From CAZRNB01 sp964601355 (GTDB lineage Bacteria; Planctomycetota; Phycisphaerae; Sedimentisphaerales; Anaerobacaceae): a stretch of DNA of 21,550 nt. The stretch's first letter is position 1. Every line of letters starts with the position of its first letter. Of this stretch, positions 15,786-21,501 are shown in pieces. The stretch spans positions 1 through 21,550 of the forward strand of contig CAZRNB010000043.1 of the NCBI GenBank assembly GCA_964601355.1, given 5' to 3'. Position numbers and translations under genes: made by a program. Under the pieces are notes generated by a model. It ran no database searches. It was given only the letters and a program-made list of their open reading frames with translations, and was not told where the DNA came from.

Positions 15786-16778
15786 ATGAACAGAGAGATG
15801 AATGCTGCTGTTGTAACGGCAACTATGCTATTACAATCCGTTTTTCTGCTCGGCTGCACCGACATGGACGCTTCCATCAATGGCGACCGAGCAACCAGGG
15901 GATATATTACTGCTATCCACGATGATTTGATTTCTCTGCCTCCGCCGAAGGAAAAAGTAGTGATAGCGGTTTATAAATTCAGGGATCAGACCGGACAATA
16001 CAAAACCACCGAGCAGGCAACCACTTTTTCGACGGCGATCACTCAAGGGGCTACCTCGATGCTGAATCAGGTCCTTGAGGATTCCGGCTGGTTTATTCCA
16101 ATAGAAAGGGAAGGATTGGCGAATTTGCTGAACGAAAGGCAAATGATTCGTTCAACCAGGATGCAGTACGAAGCCGAAGGCAGCCAGAAACTGCCGCCCT
16201 TACCGCCATTATTTTATGCAGGCGTACTTTTAGAGGGAGGTATAATAGGTTATGACACAAACTTCATTACCAGCGGCTTGGGAATCAAGTACTTTGGGAT
16301 CGGCGGTTCGGGCAAATTTAGAAAAGATATGGTAAATATCTACCTTAGGCTCGTCTCCGTCCAAAATGGAAGGGTTCTTAAGTCCATCTCAACTACCAAA
16401 TCCGTACTGTCTGAAGAGGTGGATTTCGGCATCTACAGATTTGTTAGCTTCAAGACACTCCTTGAGGCTGAAACAGGGCTATCTACTAATGAGCCACCAA
16501 CAATATGCGTCCTGGAAGCAATAGAGAAAGCTGTTTATGATCTGATTATAGAGGGAATAATGGATGGCATCTGGGAGTTGAAAGACCCAAATGATGTCAA
16601 TTCACCGGCTATTCAAAATTACTTAAATAATAAACAAAACATGGGGAAAACAGCTATTTTTGATAAAATGGATAATGCGGAAATTATTGAATCTGATAGC
16701 TCTGAAGAAACTATGAATTCCGAACCCAATGACGTTAAGGATGTCGAAAAAGCTCAGGCAATTAAAGAAGTGGAGTGA
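15786..16778 (+). CDS. csgG: Curli secretion channel lipoprotein CsgG
   Basis: A CsgG of 330 residues, the outer-membrane nonameric pore of type VIII secretion. The signal peptide ends FLLGC with Cys24 as the lipidated residue. Family blocks include VVIAVYKFRDQTGQY, FSTAITQGATSML, WFIPIEREGLANLLNERQ, EGGIIGYDTN, YFGIGGSGKF, KSISTTKSVLSEEVDFGIYR and EAETGLSTNEPPTICVLEAIE, each close to E. coli CsgG. At the constriction loop, E. coli has Tyr51, Asn55 and Phe56; here only the Phe is retained (Phe81), preceded by Thr-Thr, with one extra residue in the loop. The tail after GIWEL is about 70 residues long and acidic. I chose ATG 15786 (AAAAGG 9 nt upstream); TTG 15759 and ATG 15798 are alternatives. 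Confidence 0.95.
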   Translation: MNREMNAAVVTATMLLQSVFLLGCTDMDASINGDRATRGYITAIHDDLISLPPPKEKVVIAVYKFRDQTGQYKTTEQATTFSTAITQGATSMLNQVLEDSGWFIPIEREGLANLLNERQMIRSTRMQYEAEGSQKLPPLPPLFYAGVLLEGGIIGYDTNFITSGLGIKYFGIGGSGKFRKDMVNIYLRLVSVQNGRVLKSISTTKSVLSEEVDFGIYRFVSFKTLLEAETGLSTNEPPTICVLEAIEKAVYDLIIEGIMDGIWELKDPNDVNSPAIQNYLNNKQNMGKTAIFDKMDNAEIIESDSSEETMNSEPNDVKDVEKAQAIKEVE

Positions 16779-16886
16779 GATAGACAAAATAAGCACAGAA
16801 AACTTTAAAAGGCAAATCCCGGTTTGTGGGATACTAAGTATGGTAATTTCGCATTTTAGCAAAAAAACTTAAGTCCTATAAAAATA

Positions 16887-16914
16887 TTGACTATAATATT
16901 AAAAAGATGATAAT
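16887..16914 (+). promoter_or_regulatory. Sigma70-like promoter of the small DUF2292-like gene
   Basis: TTGACT (16887-16892) and GATAAT (16909-16914) are spaced by 16 bp in an AT-rich stretch. Transcription would start near 16921. Confidence 0.45.
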
Positions 16915-16981
16915 TTGAAATTAGATTCTGTAACATGGAGCAATTGATTGATTAAGGATGAATCAGCCGATGGAGTCACGG

Positions 16982-17173
16982 ATGGCCAACGAAAATCCTG
17001 AAAAAACATTTTTGCCAAGCCAAAACAACTCCGTTGATAATATATGGGAGAAATTAAAACGCCGGGCCGAGCAAATGGGCTATGGCTCACTGATTTGTGA
17101 AATACAGGTGCACCAGGGTCAAATAAGACAGGTTGATATAACCACGGTTAAGGAAAGAATGAGGGCAGATTAA
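16982..17173 (+). CDS. Small DUF2292-like protein in the curli locus
   Basis: A 63-residue protein. The C-terminal half, YGSLICEIQVHQGQIRQVDI then TTVKERMR, has the pattern of the small DUF2292 (YezD-like) family: an amphipathic helix, then YGS, two beta strands with a G-x-I-x-Q-V turn and a basic end. The role of that family is unknown. I chose ATG 16982 because GGAG (16972-16975) sits 6 nt before it; ATG 16958 would add eight residues and ATG 16970 four. It follows csgG by about 200 bp, has its own promoter candidate and ends at a strong terminator before the curlin genes. A link to curli regulation is only positional. Confidence 0.62.
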   Translation: MANENPEKTFLPSQNNSVDNIWEKLKRRAEQMGYGSLICEIQVHQGQIRQVDITTVKERMRAD

Positions 17174-17235
17174 AATTTAAGTATATGTTGTGACATAATA
17201 GCATAGTTTAACGGACTCTACTTTACAAAAAGCGA

Positions 17236-17272
17236 GCCCGACAGAGCAAACAAGTGTTCTGTCGGGCTTTTT
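17236..17272 (+). terminator. Strong intrinsic terminator T1 after the csg/DUF2292 genes
   Basis: GCCCGACAGA (17236-17245) pairs perfectly with TCTGTCGGGC (17258-17267), followed by a T tract. An upstream A run (ACAAAAAG) makes it partly bidirectional. A near-copy lies at 19882-19918. Confidence 0.88.
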
Positions 17273-17309
17273 GTTTTGAGAAGGATGGAACTTGAAAAGC
17301 AAGAGAACG

Positions 17310-17390
17310 ACCAATGTGTGCGTCGTGTGTGGTGCGTAATGCGTATTAAATAAATTACGCACGACGCAATACGCAAAACGAATTACGATT
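17310..17390. repeat. Short palindrome and micro-repeats (GTGCGTAA/TTACGCAC)
   Basis: GTGCGTAA pairs with TTACGCAC across about 15 nt. It is flanked by runs of ACGC/AATACGC/AATTACG units, resembling the micro-repeat at 593-620 in style. It lies between T1 and the first curlin leader, and I see no gene in it. Confidence 0.5.
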
Positions 17391-17394
17391 TATT

Positions 17395-17576
17395 AACCCC
17401 ATGCATAGGGCTTTGGAAGAAAGGAGGTGAGTTGAGCTTAAGTCCTACAATACATTTTATGGAGCTTAAGGTTTGTTCAGAAACCTTGTTTGCCCATCGT
17501 GGTGACAGTTGTTTTAGACGCCGGCCTATTTTGGATGTCCGTCTGAAACAACAAAATTACTTTGACTCAGAGTCAG
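17395..17576 (+). ncRNA. Structured curlin leader, copy 1
   Basis: This candidate cis-regulatory leader of curlin 1 contains AACCCC (17395-17400); AGGGCTT (17407-17413), able to pair with AAGTCCT (17440-17446); an exposed AAGGAGGTGA (17421-17430); a perfect 7-bp hairpin AAGGTTT/AAACCTT (17468-17487); a 12-bp stem GTTGTTTTAGAC/GTCTGAAACAAC (17508-17552); and a terminal hairpin TTGACT-CAG-AGTCAG (17562-17576). Copies 2 and 3 precede the other curlin genes, and paired positions co-vary among them. A 49-codon reading frame from TTG 17432 to 17581 overlaps it. Confidence 0.65.
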
Positions 17577-17581
17577 AGTAA
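17432..17581 (+). CDS. Possible 49-codon leader peptide ORF, copy 1
   Basis: This TTG-initiated open frame has an excellent SD (AAGGAGGTGA) immediately upstream, though the spacing from GGAGG is only 4 nt. The equivalent frame in leader copy 3 (19974-20123) has the same length and stop. Comparing the two copies, at least eight codon differences are synonymous, and most changes in the first 30 codons are silent; later ones often are not. The peptide has no signal or recognisable domain. Copy 2 lacks it, so it is not needed in every unit. It could be a leader peptide, or chance within a structured RNA. Confidence 0.3.
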   Translation: MSLSPTIHFMELKVCSETLFAHRGDSCFRRRPILDVRLKQQNYFDSESE

Positions 17582-17649
17582 GGTATGTAAAGAGTAAGAA
17601 GGTCGTATATTCTGTTAATTCAGAAAGCGACACAAAAGGAGTGTAAAAA

Positions 17650-18345
17650 ATGTGTAAGAAAGTTTTAATGGTAGCGATAGTTATCGCGTTTGTGCTCGGC
17701 TTGAGCGGATCAGCCCTGGCAGCTAATGTTAAAATTCAGAATAGCTCCGGGATAGCCAATTCAATCATTCAAAAACAACTCGGCAATTTGAACCTCGCTC
17801 AAACTAATGTGAATGGTTCATTCAATAGGGCAACTATTGAGCAATTAAATCCCTGGGGAACCGGTAACAGAGCCCTCCAAACTCAGGCAGGTATCAAGAA
17901 CGAAGCATTGATTTCCCAAAATGGCTCGTTGAACTACGCTAAGCAGTATCAGAATGGTGCTGATAACTTTGCCAGGGTCTCGCAAACAGGAAGCAAAAAC
18001 GACTCCGCTTGCATGTTGCCTTTTACATTTCCCACTGATGGTTATACGCAATATCAGTCTGGGATTGGCAACACGGCCTTAATTGACGTAAAGGGAACTA
18101 ACAATCAGACTTGCCAATGGCAGCAGGGTAGTGGAAACTTCGCCAAAGCAGATATAAAAGGAAACAACAATATTACCAAGCAGGTTCAGATTGGCTTAAA
18201 CAACAGGTCGATTATAGATATTATCGGCTCCGGCAACAAAGTCTATAACTATCAAAATGGAGTTAATCTAAAATCGCCTCTCCAGCTTAAGTTTATAGGA
18301 AATAACCGTATTATCAATGTGACTCAAACTGGAATTGGGCTGTAA
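17650..18345 (+). CDS. Curlin-repeat amyloid subunit 1 (CsgA/CsgB family)
   Basis: A 231-residue secreted amyloid subunit. The signal peptide is residues 1-24 (basic MCKK start, hydrophobic core, SALA cleavage). The mature chain is built of curlin repeats of the Q-x-G-x-x-N-x-A type, for example NEALISQNG, NYAKQYQNGADNFARVSQTG and GIGNTALIDVKGTNNQTCQWQ, predicted to stack into a beta-solenoid fibre exported through CsgG. A Pro-rich, Cys-containing interruption (about 118-131, with C121) splits the repeats, and C155 lies in NQTCQWQ. AAAAGGAG lies 8 nt before the ATG. It has fewer N-terminal repeats than the two paralogues downstream. Whether it is the major subunit or the nucleator cannot be told. 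Confidence 0.9.
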   Translation: MCKKVLMVAIVIAFVLGLSGSALAANVKIQNSSGIANSIIQKQLGNLNLAQTNVNGSFNRATIEQLNPWGTGNRALQTQAGIKNEALISQNGSLNYAKQYQNGADNFARVSQTGSKNDSACMLPFTFPTDGYTQYQSGIGNTALIDVKGTNNQTCQWQQGSGNFAKADIKGNNNITKQVQIGLNNRSIIDIIGSGNKVYNYQNGVNLKSPLQLKFIGNNRIINVTQTGIGL

Positions 18346-18392
18346 AGTTCTCAGTTGCTCCTGGATAGTAGTGCTCGAGATGGCTTCTTCAT

Positions 18393-18451
18393 CTTGCTGA
18401 TGTCCGGGAATGAGTAGATCCCAGTGAAGGGATTGGACTCCCCCGGAAAAA
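18393..18451 (+). promoter_or_regulatory. Conserved 59-nt 3' element, copy 1
   Basis: This block between the curlin 1 stop and its terminator recurs at exactly 59 nt after curlins 2 and 3 with few differences. Invariant parts include CTTGCTGAT, CCGGGAA, GAGTAGAT and the hairpin-forming GGGATTGGACTCCC. Its CCCCC end faces the GGGG that begins the terminator stem. Function unknown. Confidence 0.65.
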
Positions 18452-18486
18452 GGGGCAACACATCCGGTTCTTATATGTGTTGCCCC
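18452..18486 (+). terminator. Terminator hairpin after curlin 1
   Basis: GGGGCAACACAT (18452-18463) pairs perfectly with ATGTGTTGCCCC (18475-18486). The T tract is weak (ATCATTCTTGTG), so termination may be partial. Confidence 0.8.
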
Positions 18487-18560
18487 ATCATTCTTGTGAC
18501 ATCTCTATACACCCGATATTTAAGAAGAAGCTCGACACAAATCAAAACGAAGCAATAACT

Positions 18561-18641
18561 AACCCTTTGAGCAGGGCTTTCCAAGAAGGGAGGTGGAAGT
18601 AATAAAGCCCTGAAAAACACATTGTTCTGGCTTGGAGCCAG
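18561..18641 (+). ncRNA. Structured curlin leader, copy 2 (short form)
   Basis: This short version of the leader keeps AACCCT (18561-18566); AGGGCTTT (18573-18580), which pairs perfectly with AAAGCCCT (18604-18611) around GGGAGGTGG; and the terminal hairpin CTGGCT-TGG-AGCCAG (18627-18641). It lacks the roughly 100-nt middle part of copies 1 and 3, including their reading frame, which suggests the retained stems are the essential core. Confidence 0.62.
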
Positions 18642-18708
18642 AGTAACAGAAAGAAAGAAGTTATAGTTTTGTTAGTACGCACGGCAATAAAACAAAGGAG
18701 TGTAAAAA

Positions 18709-19521
18709 ATGTGTAAGAAAGTTTTAATGGCAGCAATAATTATCGCGTTTGTGCTCGGTGTGAGCGGATTGGCTCTGGCAGCCAATATCAGCATTAAGAA
18801 TGACACAGGGATGGGCAACACGATTATTCATCAACAACCTGGCAATTTGAACTTTGCACAAACCAACGTCTCAGGTTTGTTCAACTATGCGAAGATCCGT
18901 CAAGTTGGCAAAAGCAATATGGCCATACAAACTCAGTTTGGTAGCAGCAACAAGGCGATAATTACTCAAACGAGCAATAACAATCAAGCCTCGCAAGACC
19001 AGAGTGGTTCCGGCAACGAGGCGGAGATCACTCAAGTTAACGGTATCAAGAATAAAGCCTACCAAACTCAGCTTGGTAGCAGCAACGAGGCGAAGATTTC
19101 CCAAGATGGTAAAGATGGTTTTAACTACGCTAAGCAGTATCAGTCTGGTAGTTACAACGTTGCCGAGGTCACGCAAACAGGATACAATAACAGTTCCACA
19201 TCCACTTACAAATGTGCCTTGCCCGGCGACTATACACAATATCAATTCGGGTCCAACAACGAAGCGCACATCAGCATAAAGGGGAACAGCAACCAAACCC
19301 GCCAGTGGCAGGAAGGTAGTGACAACTTCGCCAAGTCCAATATAACTGGAAACGGCAATACTACCACGCAAAAACAGATAGGTATCAACAACTCGTCCAC
19401 CATAATATTAAAGGGCAACAACAACAAAGTCTGTAATTGTCAAGAAGGTACTAACTTGAAATACAACCTCAACCGTATAGGAAATAACGGTACCATTTAT
19501 GTGAATCAATTTGGAATGTAA
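18709..19521 (+). CDS. Curlin-repeat amyloid subunit 2 (CsgA/CsgB family)
   Basis: A 270-residue paralogue of curlin 1. The signal peptide (MCKKVLM start, ALA-A cleavage near 24) and the upstream AAAGGAGTGTAAAAA are nearly identical to those of its neighbours. Mature repeats include SGNEAEITQ, LGSSNEAKISQ, NYAKQYQSGSYNVAEVTQTG and GNTTTQKQIGINNSS. The interrupting linker STYKCALPGDYTQYQ carries C169, and the C-terminal KVCNCQEG has C242 and C244. The cysteine of curlin 1 in NQTCQWQ is Arg here. It has more N-terminal repeats than curlin 1. The tandem arrangement and shared flanks indicate gene duplication with faster change in the repeat region. Confidence 0.9.
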   Translation: MCKKVLMAAIIIAFVLGVSGLALAANISIKNDTGMGNTIIHQQPGNLNFAQTNVSGLFNYAKIRQVGKSNMAIQTQFGSSNKAIITQTSNNNQASQDQSGSGNEAEITQVNGIKNKAYQTQLGSSNEAKISQDGKDGFNYAKQYQSGSYNVAEVTQTGYNNSSTSTYKCALPGDYTQYQFGSNNEAHISIKGNSNQTRQWQEGSDNFAKSNITGNGNTTTQKQIGINNSSTIILKGNNNKVCNCQEGTNLKYNLNRIGNNGTIYVNQFGM

Positions 19522-19569
19522 AATTCTGAGTTAATTCTGAAACAGAAGTGTTAGAAACAATTTCTTTGT

Positions 19570-19628
19570 CTTGCTGATATCCGGGAATGAGTAGATTCCG
19601 ATTATGGGATTGGACTCCCCCAGAAAAA
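19570..19628 (+). promoter_or_regulatory. Conserved 59-nt 3' element, copy 2
   Basis: This has the same length and nearly the same sequence as the blocks after curlins 1 and 3. It keeps CCGGGAATGAGTAGATTCC (GGAA/TTCC pairing possible) and the GGGA-TTGGAC-TCCC hairpin, and ends just before the terminator GGGG. Confidence 0.65.
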
Positions 19629-19670
19629 GGGGCGGCTCATCCCTAAGGGATGGGCTGCCCCATTATTTTT
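19629..19670 (+). terminator. Terminator after curlin 2
   Basis: GGGGCGGCTCATCCC (19629-19643) pairs with GGGATGGGCTGCCCC (19647-19661) over 15 bp with two mismatched or wobble positions, followed by a T-rich tail (CATTATTTTT). Confidence 0.85.
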
Positions 19671-19881
19671 GTGACAATGATTAAATAAAGCTTTGCTGTA
19701 AATAGTTTTAAAGAAATCAACTATATCCTGTCGATACAAAATTATAGGACTTTAGCTTTTTAAACTTGAGGAGTGATGTAAAGCATTAGGAATTGAAACG
19801 AGAAATCAAATTATGTAAACCCGAACCAATAATCGTTGCAATAGTGTAGCTTGCAAACGGACTCTACTTTACAAAAAGCGA
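19671..19881. other. AT-rich gap between curlin 2 and terminator T2
   Basis: I see no gene here. The last 30 nt (ACGGACTCTACTTTAC and neighbours) repeat the sequence just before T1. T2 therefore ends a transcript with no obvious gene, which fits duplication of the T1 region together with a curlin unit, or a small RNA. Confidence 0.4.
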
Positions 19882-19918
19882 GCCTGACAGAGCAAACAAT
19901 TGTTCTGTCGGGCTTTTT
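19882..19918 (+). terminator. Intrinsic terminator T2 (copy of T1)
   Basis: GCCTGACAGA (19882-19891) pairs with TCTGTCGGGC (19904-19913), with one G-T wobble, followed by TTTTT. The loop and about 25 nt upstream closely match T1. Confidence 0.85.
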
Positions 19919-19936
19919 ATTTATGAAACTTTTACT

Positions 19937-20118
19937 AACCCTTTAATCAGGGCTTTCCAAGAAAGGAGGTGAGTTGAGCTTAAGCCCTAAAATATATTTT
20001 ATGGAGCTTAAGGTTTGTTCGGAAACCTTGTTTGCTCATCGTGGCGATAGTTGTTTTATACGATGGCCTATTTTAAATGCTTGTCTAAAACAACAAAATT
20101 ACTTTGGCTTGGAGCCAG
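19937..20118 (+). ncRNA. Structured curlin leader, copy 3
   Basis: This is the same layout and length as copy 1: AACCCT (19937-19942); AGGGCTT (19949-19955) pairing perfectly with AAGCCCT (19982-19988); AAGGAGGTGA between them; hairpin AAGGTTT/AAACCTT (20010-20029); long stem GTTGTTTTATAC/GTCTAAAACAAC (20050-20094) with one mismatch; and terminal hairpin TTGGCT-TGG-AGCCAG (20104-20118). Relative to copy 1, an A-T pair of the terminal stem has become G-C, and a T-G pair of the long stem has become T-A. Confidence 0.65.
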
Positions 20119-20123
20119 AGTAA
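19974..20123 (+). CDS. Possible 49-codon leader peptide ORF, copy 3
   Basis: This is the counterpart of the frame at 17432-17581, with the same TTG start, SD, length and TAA stop. The first 27 codons differ by two amino acids and several silent changes; the rest is more diverged. Evidence for translation is indirect, and the same bases also form the stems of the leader RNA. Confidence 0.3.
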   Translation: MSLSPKIYFMELKVCSETLFAHRGDSCFIRWPILNACLKQQNYFGLEPE

Positions 20124-20191
20124 GGTATTTATGAGAATAGAGAGTGAAAAAGTCGTATTTAAGAAATCGACAAATCAAAGGAGTGTTAAAA

Positions 20192-21070
20192 ATGTGTAAG
20201 AAAGTTTTAATGGCAGCAATAGTTATCGCATTTGTGCTCGGTGTGAGCGGATTGGCCTTAGCTGCTAATACCAGCATTAAGCGGGATTACGGGTCATCTA
20301 ACTCGATTCAACATGACCAAATAGGCAATAAAAATTTAGCTAAGACCACCGTGTTTGGTGATGACAACCTTGCTTTGATCAAACAAACGGGCCTAAGCAA
20401 TAACGCCCAACAAACTCAGAATGGTAATACCCAAGAGTCATACATCTATCAAATTGGCGATAGGAATAAAGCTACCCAAACTCAGTACGGGGATAGCTCA
20501 TTTGCGGCTATCCATCAAACTGGGAATGACAACGAAGCAAGCCAAACTCTGTCAGTATCTAAACCTGTATATAACCATGCAGGCATCGAACAGATTGGAA
20601 ACAAGAATATAGCCAACCAAACCCAGAGAGGTTCCGGCACGTTGATAATTTACCAAAAAGGCCGTAGCAACTTTGCTAAGCAGTATCAGAATGGCGAAGA
20701 CAACTATGCCGAGGTCACGCAACGAGGAGACAATAACAGCTCGACATCTACATATAAATGTAAACTACCCAACCCGGGTTATACGCAGTATCAGGCTGGT
20801 CAGAAAAACAAAGCCTACATCCACGTATATGGAAGTTATAACCATACTTGCCAGTGGCAGGGGGGTGAAAACAACAAAATGGATGTAACTATATATGGAG
20901 ACCGGAATATTATCACGCAAATCCAGAAAGGTTCCGGCAACACTTCTGATATAACAATAAATGGTGACCTCAACAAGATTTGTAACTGCCAAGAAGGTTT
21001 TAACCGTAATTACACCCTCACCCATACAGGAGATGGCTATTCGCTATATGTAAAGCAAACTGGCCCGTAA
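20192..21070 (+). CDS. Curlin-repeat amyloid subunit 3 (CsgA/CsgB family)
   Basis: The longest of the three curlins, 292 residues from the ATG at 20192. I chose that start because AAAGGAG is 8 nt upstream and the signal peptide then matches the paralogues (MCKKVLM, ALA-A near 24); the frame is open back to 20144. Repeats include NLALIKQTGLSNNAQQTQNG, NKATQTQYG, NYAEVTQRGDNNSS and KMDVTIYGDRN. The cysteines are C190 (STYKCKLP), C220 (NHTCQWQ), and C264 and C266 (KICNCQEG), so this copy holds every cysteine seen in the other two mature chains. It has additional variable N-terminal repeats. It may be a fibre subunit or a nucleator, to be exported by the CsgG pore encoded upstream. Confidence 0.9.
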   Translation: MCKKVLMAAIVIAFVLGVSGLALAANTSIKRDYGSSNSIQHDQIGNKNLAKTTVFGDDNLALIKQTGLSNNAQQTQNGNTQESYIYQIGDRNKATQTQYGDSSFAAIHQTGNDNEASQTLSVSKPVYNHAGIEQIGNKNIANQTQRGSGTLIIYQKGRSNFAKQYQNGEDNYAEVTQRGDNNSSTSTYKCKLPNPGYTQYQAGQKNKAYIHVYGSYNHTCQWQGGENNKMDVTIYGDRNIITQIQKGSGNTSDITINGDLNKICNCQEGFNRNYTLTHTGDGYSLYVKQTGP

Positions 21071-21112
21071 AGTTCTGAACCGCAGTAGTATTGCTCGAGA
21101 TGGATTCTTAAT

Positions 21113-21171
21113 CTTGCTGATGACCGGGAACGAGTAGATTCCGATTAAGGGATTGGACTCCCCCGGGAAAA
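21113..21171 (+). promoter_or_regulatory. Conserved 59-nt 3' element, copy 3
   Basis: This is the third copy of the constant-length block between a curlin stop codon and its terminator, differing from copy 1 at roughly eight positions. The GGGATTGGACTCCC hairpin is unchanged. Confidence 0.65.
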
Positions 21172-21214
21172 GGGGCGGCTCATTCGATTTCCGAATGGGC
21201 TGCCCTATTTTTTT
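21172..21214 (+). terminator. Terminator after curlin 3
   Basis: GGGCGGCTCATTCG (21173-21186) pairs with CGAATGGGCTGCCC (21192-21205) with two non-Watson-Crick positions, followed by TATTTTTTT, the best T tract of the three curlin terminators. Confidence 0.87.
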
Positions 21215-21250
21215 GTGACAATCTATATAACTATATGCAAGTCACCGCCA

Positions 21251-21327
21251 TTCCGGCACCGACTAAACATTGACTTAACCACCTCGTTTTTGTTACAATA
21301 ATTGAGGTTCGAATAATCGTGCCGGAA
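21251..21327 (+). promoter_or_regulatory. Sigma70-like promoter flanked by 9-bp inverted repeats
   Basis: TTGACT (21270-21275) and TACAAT (21294-21299) are spaced by 18 bp. The pair is bracketed by TTCCGGCAC (21251-21259) and its exact complement GTGCCGGAA (21319-21327), a possible regulator-binding pair. It would drive the partial gene at 21502 with a leader of about 195 nt. Confidence 0.5.
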
Positions 21328-21377
21328 ACCATAGAGACCCATTATAACTCGTGTCTGTTGCAGATACCGGTTTTTGT

Positions 21378-21464
21378 CATTCCCGCGCAGTGCCTGCCCC
21401 GAGCGCAGCCGAATGGGCGGGAATCCAGTTTTTCGACCTGGATACCTGCTTTCGCAGGTATGAC
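21378..21464. repeat. Dispersed palindromic repeat (GTCATTCCCGC...GGTATGACA type)
   Basis: GTCATTCCCGCG at the left and CAGGTATGACA at the right form the ends of a partly symmetric element whose interior contains GCGGGAATCCAG facing CCTGGATACC. This wording is a very common dispersed repeat of environmental bacteria. It lies in the long leader of the downstream gene. Confidence 0.7.
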
Positions 21465-21501
21465 ATCTTTGTTTTTATTCTTTCCGCAACAGGAGCTAAC
21501 T

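Noticed and set aside
17310..17390. CRISPR or tRNA in the repeat-rich gap after T1
   Set aside because: Repeats are too short and irregular for CRISPR, and there is no cloverleaf with an acceptor stem and T-loop.
17395..17576. Curlin leader as a known cyclic-di-GMP riboswitch
   Set aside because: Neither the conserved GEMM-I core nor a recognisable class II pattern is present, so I call it an unknown structured leader.
18871..19371. Long minus-strand ORF opposite curlin 2
   Set aside because: A shadow frame caused by the repetitive codon pattern of the curlin repeats. The plus-strand curlin has the signal peptide, SD and family motifs.
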